A stretch of 64,000 nucleotides of DNA from CAVYGN01 sp963796325 (GTDB taxonomy: Bacteria > Spirochaetota > Brevinematia > Brevinematales > JAOACQ01): the NCBI GenBank assembly GCA_963796325.1, contig CAWCLF010000002.1, positions 1 to 64,000 on the forward strand, read 5' to 3'. The position numbers and the translations under genes were made by a program. Of the stretch, positions 9,530 through 18,834 are shown in pieces. A model generated the notes under the pieces. That model saw only the letters and a list, made by a program, of their open reading frames with translations, was not told where the DNA came from and searched no databases. Position 1 is the first letter of the stretch; every line of letters begins with the position of its first letter.

Positions 9530-10429
9530 TCACACTATCGGCACAAATAGTATCGAGGACTTCGCCCTGTTCTTGATCTTCGCGCCTATGCTGCCGGCCC
9601 AGAAAGCCGACAGGCCGGCTTTCCCATGCGTCCCGAGCACGATGAGTTCGATGCCGTTCTCGTTCACTATCCGGTTCACTCCTGCCGCCGGGTCGCCCCG
9701 GCATATCTCCGTTTTTACTTTCAGGCCTTCCGCTTCCGTTTTTATCCTCTTGTTTTCAAGGTATTTAAGGGCGTCGGTTTCCTGTATATCCAGCATCGCC
9801 CTGGTCGTGCCGGGTAAAAGGATCCCTATTGCGTTTTTTTCGGGGTTAAGGGTCTGGAGGGTCGGGATGACAAGGGCCATATAGAGCTTCGACCCGAAGG
9901 CCCGGGCTATTGCGACAGCCGCATCGTACCCGGCTTCATGCTCGCCGGTTCCGTCAAGCGGCAAAAGGACTTTCCCCGGCCAGTTTTTACCGGCGGTTTT
10001 AGAGAGAGACGGGGGTATGAAAAGGACGGGCATGGTGCCCAGTTTCAGGATCTGCTCCGCGATATTTCCGAAAAATATTTCCCTGACTCCGCCCCATCCA
10101 TGGGTCGTCATAACTATGAGATCGCTCGAGATCTCATCGTGATGAACCGCAATATCCCTGACGACGCCCTTTTCATCCTCTGCATGAACATGGAAATCGG
10201 CCTCTATGCCGGGAGGGCAGCATGCTTTTAAGAGATTTCCCAGGTAATCGACCGACTCGTCGATTGTTTTGAGATGCCGGTCTCCATGAACGCTCTCGGG
10301 AGGGCTTTTTTCAATAATATGAAGGAACGTCAATCTTGCCTTGAGCGATCTCGCAAGCTTTATGGAATAAGGAACGGCAGCTTCCGAATATGAAGACCCG
10401 TCGAGGGGCACTAAAATATGCTTATACAT
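9530..10429 (-). CDS. Universal stress protein, tandem UspA domains
   Basis: A 299-residue cytoplasmic protein made of two Usp domains (about 1-140 and 150-299). Each begins with the family's strand-1 motif (HILVPLDGSS; KVLLPLDGTG) and ends with the ATP-binding-type glycine loop: THGWGG...FGNIAEQIL in the first, GTHGKAGLS...AGSIGAKI in the second. Such tandem proteins usually bind ATP or AMP and modulate transporters or stress responses. The gene starts one base after the Nramp transporter stops, so the two are certainly cotranscribed and the Usp protein probably regulates metal uptake; that last step is inference. Confidence 0.92.
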   Translation of the reverse strand: MYKHILVPLDGSSYSEAAVPYSIKLARSLKARLTFLHIIEKSPPESVHGDRHLKTIDESVDYLGNLLKACCPPGIEADFHVHAEDEKGVVRDIAVHHDEISSDLIVMTTHGWGGVREIFFGNIAEQILKLGTMPVLFIPPSLSKTAGKNWPGKVLLPLDGTGEHEAGYDAAVAIARAFGSKLYMALVIPTLQTLNPEKNAIGILLPGTTRAMLDIQETDALKYLENKRIKTEAEGLKVKTEICRGDPAAGVNRIVNENGIELIVLGTHGKAGLSAFWAGSIGAKIKNRAKSSILFVPIV

Positions 10430-10430
10430 T

Positions 10431-11735
10431 TTATCCTCCGGATATGGACTGGTAAATAAGGTACAGGTTAAGCAGTATTATCAAAACAGCCGTGGCTGCG
10501 GCTGCAATCTTTATGACCGGCATGTTCGCAAGATTTCCCATAATTTCCTTCTTCCCTGTAAAAATAACGAGGGGCACTACGGCGAAAGGAAGACCGAAGG
10601 AGAGCACGACCTGGCTGTAAACCAGCACCCTCGTCGGCTCGAACCCCATAAAAATAACTGCCAGCGACGGGGCGATTGTGGCTATCCTTCTTATCCAGAC
10701 TGGTATTTTTTTTCTTATAAAACCCTGCATGATGATCTGGCCGGCCATCGTTCCGACCGATGAAGATGAAAGCCCCGATGCCAGGAGCGAAATTGCGAAT
10801 ACGATCCCGGCGGCAGGGCCCAGGATCGGGACGAGGGTCCTGTATGCGTCGTTTATTGTGGCTATATTTGTCAATCCCTTCCTGTAAAAAGTCGTGGCGG
10901 CCATAATGAGCATTGCCATATTGATAAGCCCCGCTATACCCATCGCGACCGTAACGTCTATAATTTCATAATGATAAAGCCTTTTCATCCTGACCGGGTC
11001 TTTTACCGATATTCTTCCCTGGGTCAGCGCCGAATGCAGGAAAATTACATGCGGCATTACCGTAGCGCCGAGTATCCCCGCCGCAAGCAGCACGCTTTCA
11101 TGCCCTTTGAAGCCGGGTATGAATAACCCTTCCGCTACGCTTTTCCAGCCGGGGGGAGCGAACACAGTTTCCAGGAGATAGCTTACCGCTATGACGCCTA
11201 CCAGGGATGTTATCAGCGCTTCGAAAGGCCGGAAGCCGTAAGATTGAAGTGCCAGTATGAGGAAAGTCGTTAAGGCCGTAAGAATGCCCGCCATTCCCAG
11301 GGGTATGCCGAAAAGGAGGTTGAAGCCTATCGCCGCGCCTATGAATTCCGCAAGGTCCGTTGCCATTGCGACGATCTCCATGATGATCCACAGGATAAAA
11401 ACCGTCCAGGCGGGCATCCTGTCCCTGCAATGTTCCGCGAGGTTTCTGCCCGTCGCTATTCCCAGCTTGGCTGAAAGGACCTGGACAAGCATGGCGGCCA
11501 GGTTCGAGGCCAATACGACCCAGAGCAGTTTATAGCCGAATTCGGACCCGCCCTGTATGTTCGTTGCAAAATTCCCCGGGTCCATATAGGCGATGCTTGC
11601 AATGAAAGCGGGCCCTAAAAAGGGAAGTATTTTGAAAAGGCCCCTCTTTTTGCCGGTCCCTGAAAGCACATCGAGCGCTCCTTTTCTTGCGCTTTCATCC
11701 ATGCTTTTTTTTCTTTTCCTGCCGGTTACCGCCAT
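10431..11735 (-). CDS. mntH: Nramp-family divalent metal (Mn2+/Fe2+) transporter
   Basis: A 434-residue inner-membrane transporter with about 11 hydrophobic segments. It has the two Nramp metal-binding motifs: DPGN in TM1 (near residue 52) and AxxMPH in TM6 (near 224-229), the Met giving selectivity for transition metals. It imports Mn2+/Fe2+ with protons. The start is the ATG at 11735, 8 bases after GGAGG; the frame can be extended to a TTG at 11759 but that start has no ribosome site. The N-terminus carries a basic stretch (GRKRKKS) before TM1. Cotranscribed with the UspA gene. Confidence 0.92.
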   Translation of the reverse strand: MAVTGRKRKKSMDESARKGALDVLSGTGKKRGLFKILPFLGPAFIASIAYMDPGNFATNIQGGSEFGYKLLWVVLASNLAAMLVQVLSAKLGIATGRNLAEHCRDRMPAWTVFILWIIMEIVAMATDLAEFIGAAIGFNLLFGIPLGMAGILTALTTFLILALQSYGFRPFEALITSLVGVIAVSYLLETVFAPPGWKSVAEGLFIPGFKGHESVLLAAGILGATVMPHVIFLHSALTQGRISVKDPVRMKRLYHYEIIDVTVAMGIAGLINMAMLIMAATTFYRKGLTNIATINDAYRTLVPILGPAAGIVFAISLLASGLSSSSVGTMAGQIIMQGFIRKKIPVWIRRIATIAPSLAVIFMGFEPTRVLVYSQVVLSFGLPFAVVPLVIFTGKKEIMGNLANMPVIKIAAAATAVLIILLNLYLIYQSISGG

Positions 11736-11864
11736 CGGGTCCGCCTCCGTATTAGACAAATTAATTTAATTAATAATTTTCAAAAGTCCAAATTTTCGGA
11801 CACAAAAAAAAGAACGGGGCGGTTTAATTGAACGTTCGCACTGGATATATCGTACCGGTCCTTA

Positions 11865-11870
11865 TATAAT
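11865..11870 (+). promoter_or_regulatory. Possible -10 box of a leaderless gene
   Basis: TATAAT ending only 6 bases before the ATG at 11877. No good -35 at 17 bases (TGGATA) and no Shine-Dalgarno before the ATG, so transcription may start at or very near the A of the start codon. Confidence 0.35.
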
Positions 11871-11876
11871 AAAATC

Positions 11877-12737
11877 ATGACAAGAAGCATGCGTATCCCG
11901 GCATTCTGCCTCGCCTTCCTCCTCTTTCCCCTGTCCATGACATTCTGCACGGATGCCTCTCCCGTTATATCCCTGGAGGCGGCCGGGGAAAGCGGCGGCA
12001 TATACCGCTGCATTGTTTCATATAAAACGAACGGTTTTATGAGAAAGATACCCCTTTATATCGTCAATTCCGGGGAGAAGGACGCAAGGAACCTGGTTTT
12101 GATCCTTCATGGATACAAACCGGCCGGGGACCCTTACCGACAGGATCCCGTCATAATAATTTCAAACTGGGGGCTGGCGGAGCTTGCCCCCGCCGTTCAT
12201 GACGTATTTTTACTCCCGGACATGGGGAAAACCGTTTATCCGCTTTATAAGCAAGGCTGCGGCGCCCCGTCCGATACAGCCGTCCTGAAGGATATATTTA
12301 TTTATTTCGGGCGGAAATTTGCCGGAGCCGGGATTATTTTTGCCGGGATTTCGACAGGGGCGGAAGGAGCGGTCAAAATTGCCTCATGCTTCGGCGGCCC
12401 TTTAAAGGCGGTATGCCTGTCGGGAACTTTCGATTACACATTATTGAAGCCGCAGGAGGGGGAATACAGGATACATGAGGAATTCTTCGGCACAAATAAA
12501 GATGTGTGGGAAAGGGAGAATCCTTTGACTGTCCTGAAAACGATGAAAAAAAAGGAGCTATATATATTTTCCGAGGAAAATTCGATATACGATGCCCAGG
12601 CCGGCGCACTGATTGATGCGGGCCTGGCCAATATCGCCGTTCTGGATAAGAGAAACCTCGGCAAAGGCTTTAATCACAGCTGGAAGTTCTGGAAAAGCAG
12701 GGCCGTTTTATCGGAATTATCTTCCATTTTTCGTTAA
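11877..12737 (+). CDS. Secreted alpha/beta hydrolase (esterase-like)
   Basis: A 286-residue exported protein. Signal peptide about 1-27 (hydrophobic core IPAFCLAFLLFPLSM). The mature part has the alpha/beta hydrolase hallmarks: VLILHGY (oxyanion-side strand), nucleophile elbow GISTGAEGA (Ser near residue 162), and a late His in GFNHSW. It resembles putative esterases or PHB-depolymerase-like proteins, but the substrate is unknown. No Shine-Dalgarno precedes the ATG; a second ATG four codons on is also possible. It is convergent with the 860-residue membrane protein gene, only 12 bases apart. Confidence 0.75.
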   Translation: MTRSMRIPAFCLAFLLFPLSMTFCTDASPVISLEAAGESGGIYRCIVSYKTNGFMRKIPLYIVNSGEKDARNLVLILHGYKPAGDPYRQDPVIIISNWGLAELAPAVHDVFLLPDMGKTVYPLYKQGCGAPSDTAVLKDIFIYFGRKFAGAGIIFAGISTGAEGAVKIASCFGGPLKAVCLSGTFDYTLLKPQEGEYRIHEEFFGTNKDVWERENPLTVLKTMKKKELYIFSEENSIYDAQAGALIDAGLANIAVLDKRNLGKGFNHSWKFWKSRAVLSELSSIFR

Positions 12738-12749
12738 CGGGGCTTCCCC

Positions 12750-15332
12750 TTACTGCCTCAATTTCCATTTTACCGTGAACGCCAGCGTGCCGATCGTGTA
12801 TACGGCAAGGCCCAGGACGAACACCAGGGTGTAGCCGAACAGTATCGAACCGTATATCGCTACAAAACTCGCCAGTACCGAAAATACCCCGTTTATCGAC
12901 CACATCCATGGGATGGAACTTCCTTCCTCGTTGGCCGATATCGCCCTGATACCCGAAGGCATCATGAATCCCATGAAGAAGCCCGACATAGCGATGAGGA
13001 TTATTATAATGATCATGCGCACGGCCAGCGCCCAGCCTATCATTGTCTGACTCAGCAGAAGCACGAATATATAAGAGAATACGGTCGCAAGGATTATTCC
13101 TGTCAATCCCGTGAAAATCGCCCTGTACGGATTTTTAAAGCGGTGGCTGAACATGCTCCCCGAACCGGAACTGATGAGAAGGCTCGAAAGCACTACAGCG
13201 AAAGCGAAAATCGGATGTCCGAGCAGGAGGGTATATTTCTGCATCATGACGATCTCTAAAAGCATGAACCCGAGCCCGAGCGAAGAAAAATATATAATGC
13301 TTGCAAATTTATGCGGCAGCTTCCGGAATCCTTTGAGGTTCAGGAATATAAGGGGAACTATCAGGAAGAGAGCGCAGTAAAACACGACCTGGGTCGTCAC
13401 TTCGCGGAGAAGATAGAAAGGCTGGGGGTAAAAGAAGCTCACGGCCGACACGCCCCTTGTTATGGAAGCGTTTTCCGGTTTGATCCTCTGCGAAAAGAAG
13501 GGCCAGTCGTCCGTCGACGGCCGGATATCCGTATCGGAAAGGTAATATTCCCTTTCAATATTTTCCGACCTGATAAGCCTTTCCTCCTTTGTCCCGGTAT
13601 GCGAATAAGGAGAATATATAAGGCCCTGGCCGATGGATGCGCCGTACCTTGCAAGGATTTCCGCTTCTGCAGTCGTGAAGGGCCCGTTTTTAAGAAGGAT
13701 CTTGCATTTGTGGTAGGCCGGGTCCGGCTCGTCGAAGATCATTATGCATTTATCGAAGTCTGGCCTCTTAAGACGTTTGAATGCCTCCCTGAGGACGGTT
13801 GCGAACCTCGGCCCGTCGATATAGGGATTCGAGAGATACATTACCCCGCCGGGCTTGAGATGTGAAATATAATCCATCATACCCTCGACGGTGAAAAGGT
13901 AGCTTTCCGCAAGGGTGAACGAACCGGAGGAGACGGCGACCTGCGAAATCGAATTGTCGAAAACAAGGACGTCGTACAGCTGTTTGCTCGACCTTATAAA
14001 AAACCGGCCTTCCTGGAATTCGATATTGACATTCGACCTTCGCCCGATATCTCCCAGCCTTTTCGAGTAGGTATCGTGGAAAAGATGATAGATAGTCCAG
14101 TTGAATTCGGCTCCCCTTATTTCGCCGGCTCCCGCCGCAAGCGCAAGGAGGATGTCCTTGCCTGCGCCCACTCCTACGATGCCTACGTCGGGCGGGTTCT
14201 TTTTTATGACATACGGGTAATAATGCGCTCTTAAAACCTGTTTGAAACCCGAAAAATCGTTCGTCTGGAATATATGGTAAAGATATGTAAAGCATGAATA
14301 ATCCGCTGTCACGGCCCAGACATCCGGCGATCTTTCATGAACGGCGACATAAGCGAAATTGTCCCAGTCCGAAAAAATCTTGGTCCCGAATTTGCCGACG
14401 TTCCTTTTTTCATCGCTTACCCTAATACCGGTATTGATAACGAGGGGATATACAAAGTAGAAATCGACCGCGATCAAAAGCAGGACCGCGATTCCAAAAA
14501 TAAAGTGCTTTTCGAAGGCGAAGACAGCCGCAGCCGCCAGGACTATGACAGAAATAATGAACGATACGACCAGGGGCCCGTTATGAGGAAAGATAATAAG
14601 GGCAAAAAAGCATCCGATGCCTCCCCCGACAAGGTCGAAAAAATATATTTTATTGATCTTTTCCTTGAAGTTGGTAAATATGAAGGAAAATATGTAGCCG
14701 GCGAATATGAAGGGAATAAGAAGGATCATGAGGAATATCGTTAAAAGTGATTTCTGCACATTCTGATGCAGAAGCTGGATAAGGTTCGCCCTATGGCCCT
14801 TCAGGAGAGGATCCCCGGAAATCCGTTTCGAAAGTTCCTCGATTTTATCCTTGTGAAGAGGCGGATTGACAATTTCTTTGAATAAGAGCTGCACATTATC
14901 CTTCACGGCATTATCCGGCGCGGTTTTCTGCAGTTCTTTCGATACCCGGACAAGATAATCGTTCTGTATCGTTTCGGCCGCTATAATGTTCATTTCAAGC
15001 GGAATTTTATTGATCTCGACAAGAGCCAGCGGAATGGTTCCGGCCAGGATTATCGACGCCGCGACAAGTGTAATGACGGTAAAGTTCTTCAGGAAGCGGT
15101 TTGTAAAAAATACAAGCAGGCCTCCGAATCCGATCCCGAACAGGGCGACCGACAGGATAATGAACCCGAAATGATACCAGAATGTAAGCGAAAACATCCT
15201 GTTGAGTATTACTTCGAGGCATAAAATAGAAAGCGATACCAGGAAGACGCCTACATAAACAGGCCATTTCGGTGCGGCAGCTATCTTTTCGGGATTATCG
15301 GCTAAACCGTCCGCTTTTTTGTTCTTGCTCAT
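12750..15332 (-). CDS. Membrane-embedded spermidine-synthase-like protein
   Basis: An 860-residue protein with an N-terminal membrane block (about residues 24-290, several helices, including YHFGFIILSVALFGIGFGG, typical of the family), a soluble SAM-methyltransferase-like domain (about 310-570) and a C-terminal block of about seven helices (625-860). The soluble domain has a loop VGVGAGKD and the downstream strand LVFDNSI, corresponding to motif I and post-I of aminopropyltransferases, but the canonical GGGDGG and DSTDP motifs are absent. It is therefore unlikely to make spermidine; the true substrate is unknown. The last gene of the PIN/TRAM-ispF-lepB run, 53 bases after lepB. Confidence 0.8.
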   Translation of the reverse strand: MSKNKKADGLADNPEKIAAAPKWPVYVGVFLVSLSILCLEVILNRMFSLTFWYHFGFIILSVALFGIGFGGLLVFFTNRFLKNFTVITLVAASIILAGTIPLALVEINKIPLEMNIIAAETIQNDYLVRVSKELQKTAPDNAVKDNVQLLFKEIVNPPLHKDKIEELSKRISGDPLLKGHRANLIQLLHQNVQKSLLTIFLMILLIPFIFAGYIFSFIFTNFKEKINKIYFFDLVGGGIGCFFALIIFPHNGPLVVSFIISVIVLAAAAVFAFEKHFIFGIAVLLLIAVDFYFVYPLVINTGIRVSDEKRNVGKFGTKIFSDWDNFAYVAVHERSPDVWAVTADYSCFTYLYHIFQTNDFSGFKQVLRAHYYPYVIKKNPPDVGIVGVGAGKDILLALAAGAGEIRGAEFNWTIYHLFHDTYSKRLGDIGRRSNVNIEFQEGRFFIRSSKQLYDVLVFDNSISQVAVSSGSFTLAESYLFTVEGMMDYISHLKPGGVMYLSNPYIDGPRFATVLREAFKRLKRPDFDKCIMIFDEPDPAYHKCKILLKNGPFTTAEAEILARYGASIGQGLIYSPYSHTGTKEERLIRSENIEREYYLSDTDIRPSTDDWPFFSQRIKPENASITRGVSAVSFFYPQPFYLLREVTTQVVFYCALFLIVPLIFLNLKGFRKLPHKFASIIYFSSLGLGFMLLEIVMMQKYTLLLGHPIFAFAVVLSSLLISSGSGSMFSHRFKNPYRAIFTGLTGIILATVFSYIFVLLLSQTMIGWALAVRMIIIIILIAMSGFFMGFMMPSGIRAISANEEGSSIPWMWSINGVFSVLASFVAIYGSILFGYTLVFVLGLAVYTIGTLAFTVKWKLRQ

Positions 15333-15385
15333 AAAAATATAACCCTCACGCTTATTTTATCGATTATTGACGTAACCGGGCGGCA

Positions 15386-16459
15386 TCAGTCTTCGTAACT
15401 GCGTCTTTTTACCGTATCGGCATTCTCGTCCACTGAAAAGCCCAGCCTTGTAAACGGCCAATACCTGAACAGGGGTTTTCCGAAGATATTTTTTTCCGGA
15501 ATGAACCCGAAGTACCTGCAGTCGTAGGAGAGATCCCTGTCGTCGCCCATGCAGAAGTAATAATTATTCATAACCTTCCATTCGGTTATCTCTTTGCCGT
15601 CGATGAAGAAAGATCCGTTTTCAAGGGTTACTTTCCTCCCCGATTCCCTCTCTATGAGAAGCTCTAAGAGGCCTTTATAAAAATCATTCTTTTCCTTGAG
15701 CTTTATTACATCGCCCTTTCTGGGCACATAGATTTCAGGGAACGAATTGTTCCGCAGTTCCCTCTTTGCAAGGGCCAGGTACTGGCTCTGGTAATAGGCT
15801 TCCTCGTTATCGGCGGCTATGCCCCTGAAAGCTGAAATACCGGTAAAATCTCCTTTCATTACGGGTATTCCTTCGTAAAGGTGCTGAACTATCCTCTTTT
15901 TGCCCTGGTATTCCTCCCGGTACATGTTGAAGAAAAGCCTTTCGCGCCTTTTTTCAAGCTGTTCGTAGCTGGACTCGGGAACAGCCATCCGTACAGGCTC
16001 GACGTCTACCGGTATGCCGTTAATAAAAAGGTCCTGGTTTGTCATGTAGATCCTGTCGCCGGGCAGGCCGACAAGGCGCTTTACCAGGTTTTTGGGCATG
16101 GCAAAAGTATTGTCAAGATTAATAAGCGAAAGGGAAAAAAGGGATACAAGCTCCTTGTCGATGCCGGGACTTTTCCAGGCCGGTGAAACGAATACGATAA
16201 TGTCGTTTCTTTCGGGCTGCAGGAGACCCGGCACCTTCCAGTTGAAGACGGGGATCCTGGAACCCATAGTAACCTTTTCAACCATCAGGATATCCTTGAC
16301 AAGAAGGCTCGGGACCATGGACTGCGACGGTATCTGGTAGGCTTCGACTAAAAAAAGACGTATGACAAAAGCTATGGCGTACGCAGAAAGGAATACGTTG
16401 ATATTGTCTATTACTTTTTCTTTGAAAGTCATGTTCTTTTTATCTTTTTTCTGTTTCAC
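15386..16459 (-). CDS. lepB: Signal peptidase I
   Basis: Inner-membrane serine protease that removes signal peptides from exported proteins. 357 residues, one N-terminal membrane anchor (about 20-38). Box B IPSQSM has the nucleophile Ser47, box D KRLVGLPGD has the general base Lys127, and box E MGDDRDLSYDCRYFG is present. It is longer than the usual 200-320 residues owing to an insertion of about 100 residues between box D and box E. The start is GTG at 16459, after AGGAGA. It follows ispF closely (18 bases) in an operon, and would process the many exported proteins of the window. Confidence 0.95.
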   Translation of the reverse strand: MKQKKDKKNMTFKEKVIDNINVFLSAYAIAFVIRLFLVEAYQIPSQSMVPSLLVKDILMVEKVTMGSRIPVFNWKVPGLLQPERNDIIVFVSPAWKSPGIDKELVSLFSLSLINLDNTFAMPKNLVKRLVGLPGDRIYMTNQDLFINGIPVDVEPVRMAVPESSYEQLEKRRERLFFNMYREEYQGKKRIVQHLYEGIPVMKGDFTGISAFRGIAADNEEAYYQSQYLALAKRELRNNSFPEIYVPRKGDVIKLKEKNDFYKGLLELLIERESGRKVTLENGSFFIDGKEITEWKVMNNYYFCMGDDRDLSYDCRYFGFIPEKNIFGKPLFRYWPFTRLGFSVDENADTVKRRSYED

Positions 16460-16477
16460 ATTTTTCTCCTATTTTCT

Positions 16478-16951
16478 TTATATGCTCCCCTTTTTTACGT
16501 CCAGGAGGGTTACACAGTAACACTCCACGGTAAAAAGACGGGTATTCTCCGTGGTCTTCCCCTTGATGCCGATCCGGTCCGCGGGAATGCCGAGGACTCC
16601 GGATATCGCATCCTTCATTGCCGGGATATAAGGATATATTTTCGGATTGTCAATGATTACTACCCCATCGATATTGACTATTTCCGCCTGCGCCAGATAC
16701 TTTTCTTTAACTTCGCCGAGGATCCTGAGCCCGCTTATTCCTTTTGTCGATTTATCGCTGTCGGGATAAAGGGCGCCCAGGTCAGGAGCCCCCAGGGGCG
16801 AAAGCAGGGAATCAACAAGAGCATGGATAAAGGCGTCTCCGTCGGAATGGGCCTTTGAGCCCAGGGAGCTTTTTAATTTCACTCCTCCAAGGTAAAGGTC
16901 CCTTCCATGAACAAGACGGTGCAGATCGTAACCCAGCCCGGCTTTCAGCAT
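16478..16951 (-). CDS. ispF: 2-C-methyl-D-erythritol 2,4-cyclodiphosphate synthase
   Basis: Fifth enzyme of the MEP isoprenoid pathway; converts CDP-methylerythritol 2-phosphate to the cyclic diphosphate with release of CMP. 157 residues, usual length. Metal ligands Asp9 and His11 (GYDLHR) and His43, the catalytic HSDGD motif (35-39), and the C-terminal GKTTE signature (GIKGKTTENTR) are present. It starts one base after the PIN/TRAM gene ends. The two genes are also neighbours in Firmicutes, usually with ispD, which is not in this window. Confidence 0.97.
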   Translation of the reverse strand: MLKAGLGYDLHRLVHGRDLYLGGVKLKSSLGSKAHSDGDAFIHALVDSLLSPLGAPDLGALYPDSDKSTKGISGLRILGEVKEKYLAQAEIVNIDGVVIIDNPKIYPYIPAMKDAISGVLGIPADRIGIKGKTTENTRLFTVECYCVTLLDVKKGSI

Positions 16952-16952
16952 A

Positions 16953-17954
16953 CTACCTCTTAGGTTCGGTAAAAATTATCCTTCCGGCCGAGGTCTGGAG
17001 AATGCTTGTCACCTTGACATTTATTCTCTTGCCGATAAAATTTATCCCGTTGGCGACTACTACCATCGTGCCGTCCGCAAGATAGCCCACTCCCTGGTTG
17101 TTTTCCTTTCCTTCCTTTATAACATCGAGCTCCATTTCTTCGCCAGGAAGAAGCACCGGCTTCATCGCATTGGCAAGATCGTTCAGATTGAGGATCTGAA
17201 TTCCGTCAAGCTTTGCCACCTTGTTCAGGTTATAATCGTTCGTGATTATGCCGGCAGAGAGTTCTTTAGCCAGAGCTATGAGCTTGGCATCGACCCCCTT
17301 TATGTCAGGGTAATCCCTTGAAAAAATCTTGAGGTCGAGCGTCTGGATCTCCTTCAGTTTATTAAGAACGTCCAGCCCCCGCCTTGCCCTGCTGCGCTTT
17401 ATAGGATCCTTTGAATCTGCAAGAGCCTGGATCTCGTTAAGTACGAATTTGGGGAGTATAAGCGTGCCGCAGATGAATCCGGTCTCTGCGATGTCCGAGA
17501 TCCTTCCGTCGATAACGACGCTCGTGTCAAGCAGTTTGACGTCGTCGCTTTTCTTTTCAGGTTCCGCCCCGAACGGGAAATTCAGCGCATAGCCTCCGTA
17601 CTTCTGGGAAGAAAGAGTCGGCAGAATAAAACCCAGGTAGGAAAAGCATAATATGAAATAAGGCCTGATCATTTCAGCGACAGGCTTGATCTGATCGGTA
17701 AAAAGCGAGGGCATCATCTGGCTGAAAAGTTCATACATCAGTTTACCGCTGTAGAAACCGGCTATAAGACCCAAAAGCGAATAAAGAAATATCCCTCTCC
17801 TTGAATAGAAAAGGGTTTCAAGCAGGATCGTTAGAAGCGCCAGCACGGCAGCGTAGATAAAAACCACGAGATTGCCGCCGCCAAGATAATTTAATGCACT
17901 GAAAACTAAAAAAACGATAACAATCAGCAGTTTCCTTTTTAATGATCTGGACAT
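16953..17954 (-). CDS. PIN/TRAM domain membrane protein (YacL family)
   Basis: 333 residues. Four N-terminal membrane helices (about 8-135), then a PIN nuclease-like domain (about 145-265: LLDTSVVIDGRI with the first acidic residues, then VLNEIQALADS, and IITNDYNLNKVA with the late Asp), and a C-terminal TRAM domain (about 275-333) that binds RNA. The layout matches the YacL/PilT-N-terminal family, thought to act on RNA at the membrane; a precise substrate is not established. First gene of the operon with ispF, lepB and the 860-residue protein. ATG follows AGGGAG. Confidence 0.9.
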   Translation of the reverse strand: MSRSLKRKLLIVIVFLVFSALNYLGGGNLVVFIYAAVLALLTILLETLFYSRRGIFLYSLLGLIAGFYSGKLMYELFSQMMPSLFTDQIKPVAEMIRPYFILCFSYLGFILPTLSSQKYGGYALNFPFGAEPEKKSDDVKLLDTSVVIDGRISDIAETGFICGTLILPKFVLNEIQALADSKDPIKRSRARRGLDVLNKLKEIQTLDLKIFSRDYPDIKGVDAKLIALAKELSAGIITNDYNLNKVAKLDGIQILNLNDLANAMKPVLLPGEEMELDVIKEGKENNQGVGYLADGTMVVVANGINFIGKRINVKVTSILQTSAGRIIFTEPKR

Positions 17955-18069
17955 AAAAAACTCCCTATAAAAAAACTATGTTTTCATTGATAATAACACA
18001 AGTATTAGAATACAAGGCAACATTTTACATTAATTTACCAATTTTATCAATTATTACCCTCCCTATATA

Positions 18070-18834
18070 TTATCCTGCCGGAAACAGCCCTTTTAAAAAA
18101 ACGATGTCCTTTTCAAAATCGTAGAGATCGGTCTGAGAATTTTTGACGGATTCGTTCGTGATATGAGAACCTGAAGGTATGAGTCCGGCCATCCTCTCAA
18201 GCGGAAAATTACCGTCCCCGTAATGGTCATGCCTGTCGTAGAGGCCGAAATAATCCCCGTCGGTCAAATGGAAAATCTTGGGCTTAAGTTCGATGAATTT
18301 TTCAATGTACTCGATCGGGTTATAATCCCTGGCGTTAGCCGCACAGACTGCATGTCCGAAGTCGAGGCAGAACCCTGAAGGAGTTTCCTCGATAATGTAT
18401 AGTATCTCTTCCGGAGACGAGCCGTTGCATATAAGGTCTTCTCCCGATCCGTAATAAGGTTTATTTTCGATAACGATCCGGCCGTCGTTTATTATATTGA
18501 GCTGCCTTGCCGTTTCACAGATATCGCCGTTCACGCCCGGGTGAAAAATGACAGTGGCCGCCTTCAAAACGTCGGCAAACCTTTTCGTTTCACAGGCCAT
18601 ATCGAAATTGCCCTTTTCATTTTCTTTCTTCGCCAGATTCATACCGTCTTTGTAATGAGGGCCATGTATCACAAAAGGGATGGGGATGTCTTTCCAGGCC
18701 GAATTGAATTCGTCGAACGATCCGGGCACGATATAAAGCTCGATATAATGATAAACCTCGCTTTCATATAATTTAACGGCCGGCTCGATATAATTCCTGT
18801 TGATCGAATAAAGCTTCAGTCCGAAAAAATTCAT
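18070..18834 (-). CDS. Sugar phosphate isomerase/epimerase-like TIM barrel
   Basis: A 254-residue protein of the xylose-isomerase-like/endonuclease IV-like TIM-barrel superfamily. Metal-site candidates in order: HGPHY, FHPG, VIENK, FCLDFGH, HLTDG and HDHYGDG. This pattern is normal for sugar isomerases/epimerases and AP endonucleases; the overall length favours the isomerase side. The ATG at 18834 (MNFFGLK) is used, 5 bases after GGAGA; the frame could start at 18852, without a ribosome site. Stands alone; substrate unknown. Confidence 0.75.
   Translation of the reverse strand: MNFFGLKLYSINRNYIEPAVKLYESEVYHYIELYIVPGSFDEFNSAWKDIPIPFVIHGPHYKDGMNLAKKENEKGNFDMACETKRFADVLKAATVIFHPGVNGDICETARQLNIINDGRIVIENKPYYGSGEDLICNGSSPEEILYIIEETPSGFCLDFGHAVCAANARDYNPIEYIEKFIELKPKIFHLTDGDYFGLYDRHDHYGDGNFPLERMAGLIPSGSHITNESVKNSQTDLYDFEKDIVFLKGLFPAG

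Noticed and set aside
13311..13865. 184-codon plus-strand frame
   Set aside because: Antisense to the membrane spermidine-synthase-like gene; no ribosome site or family match.
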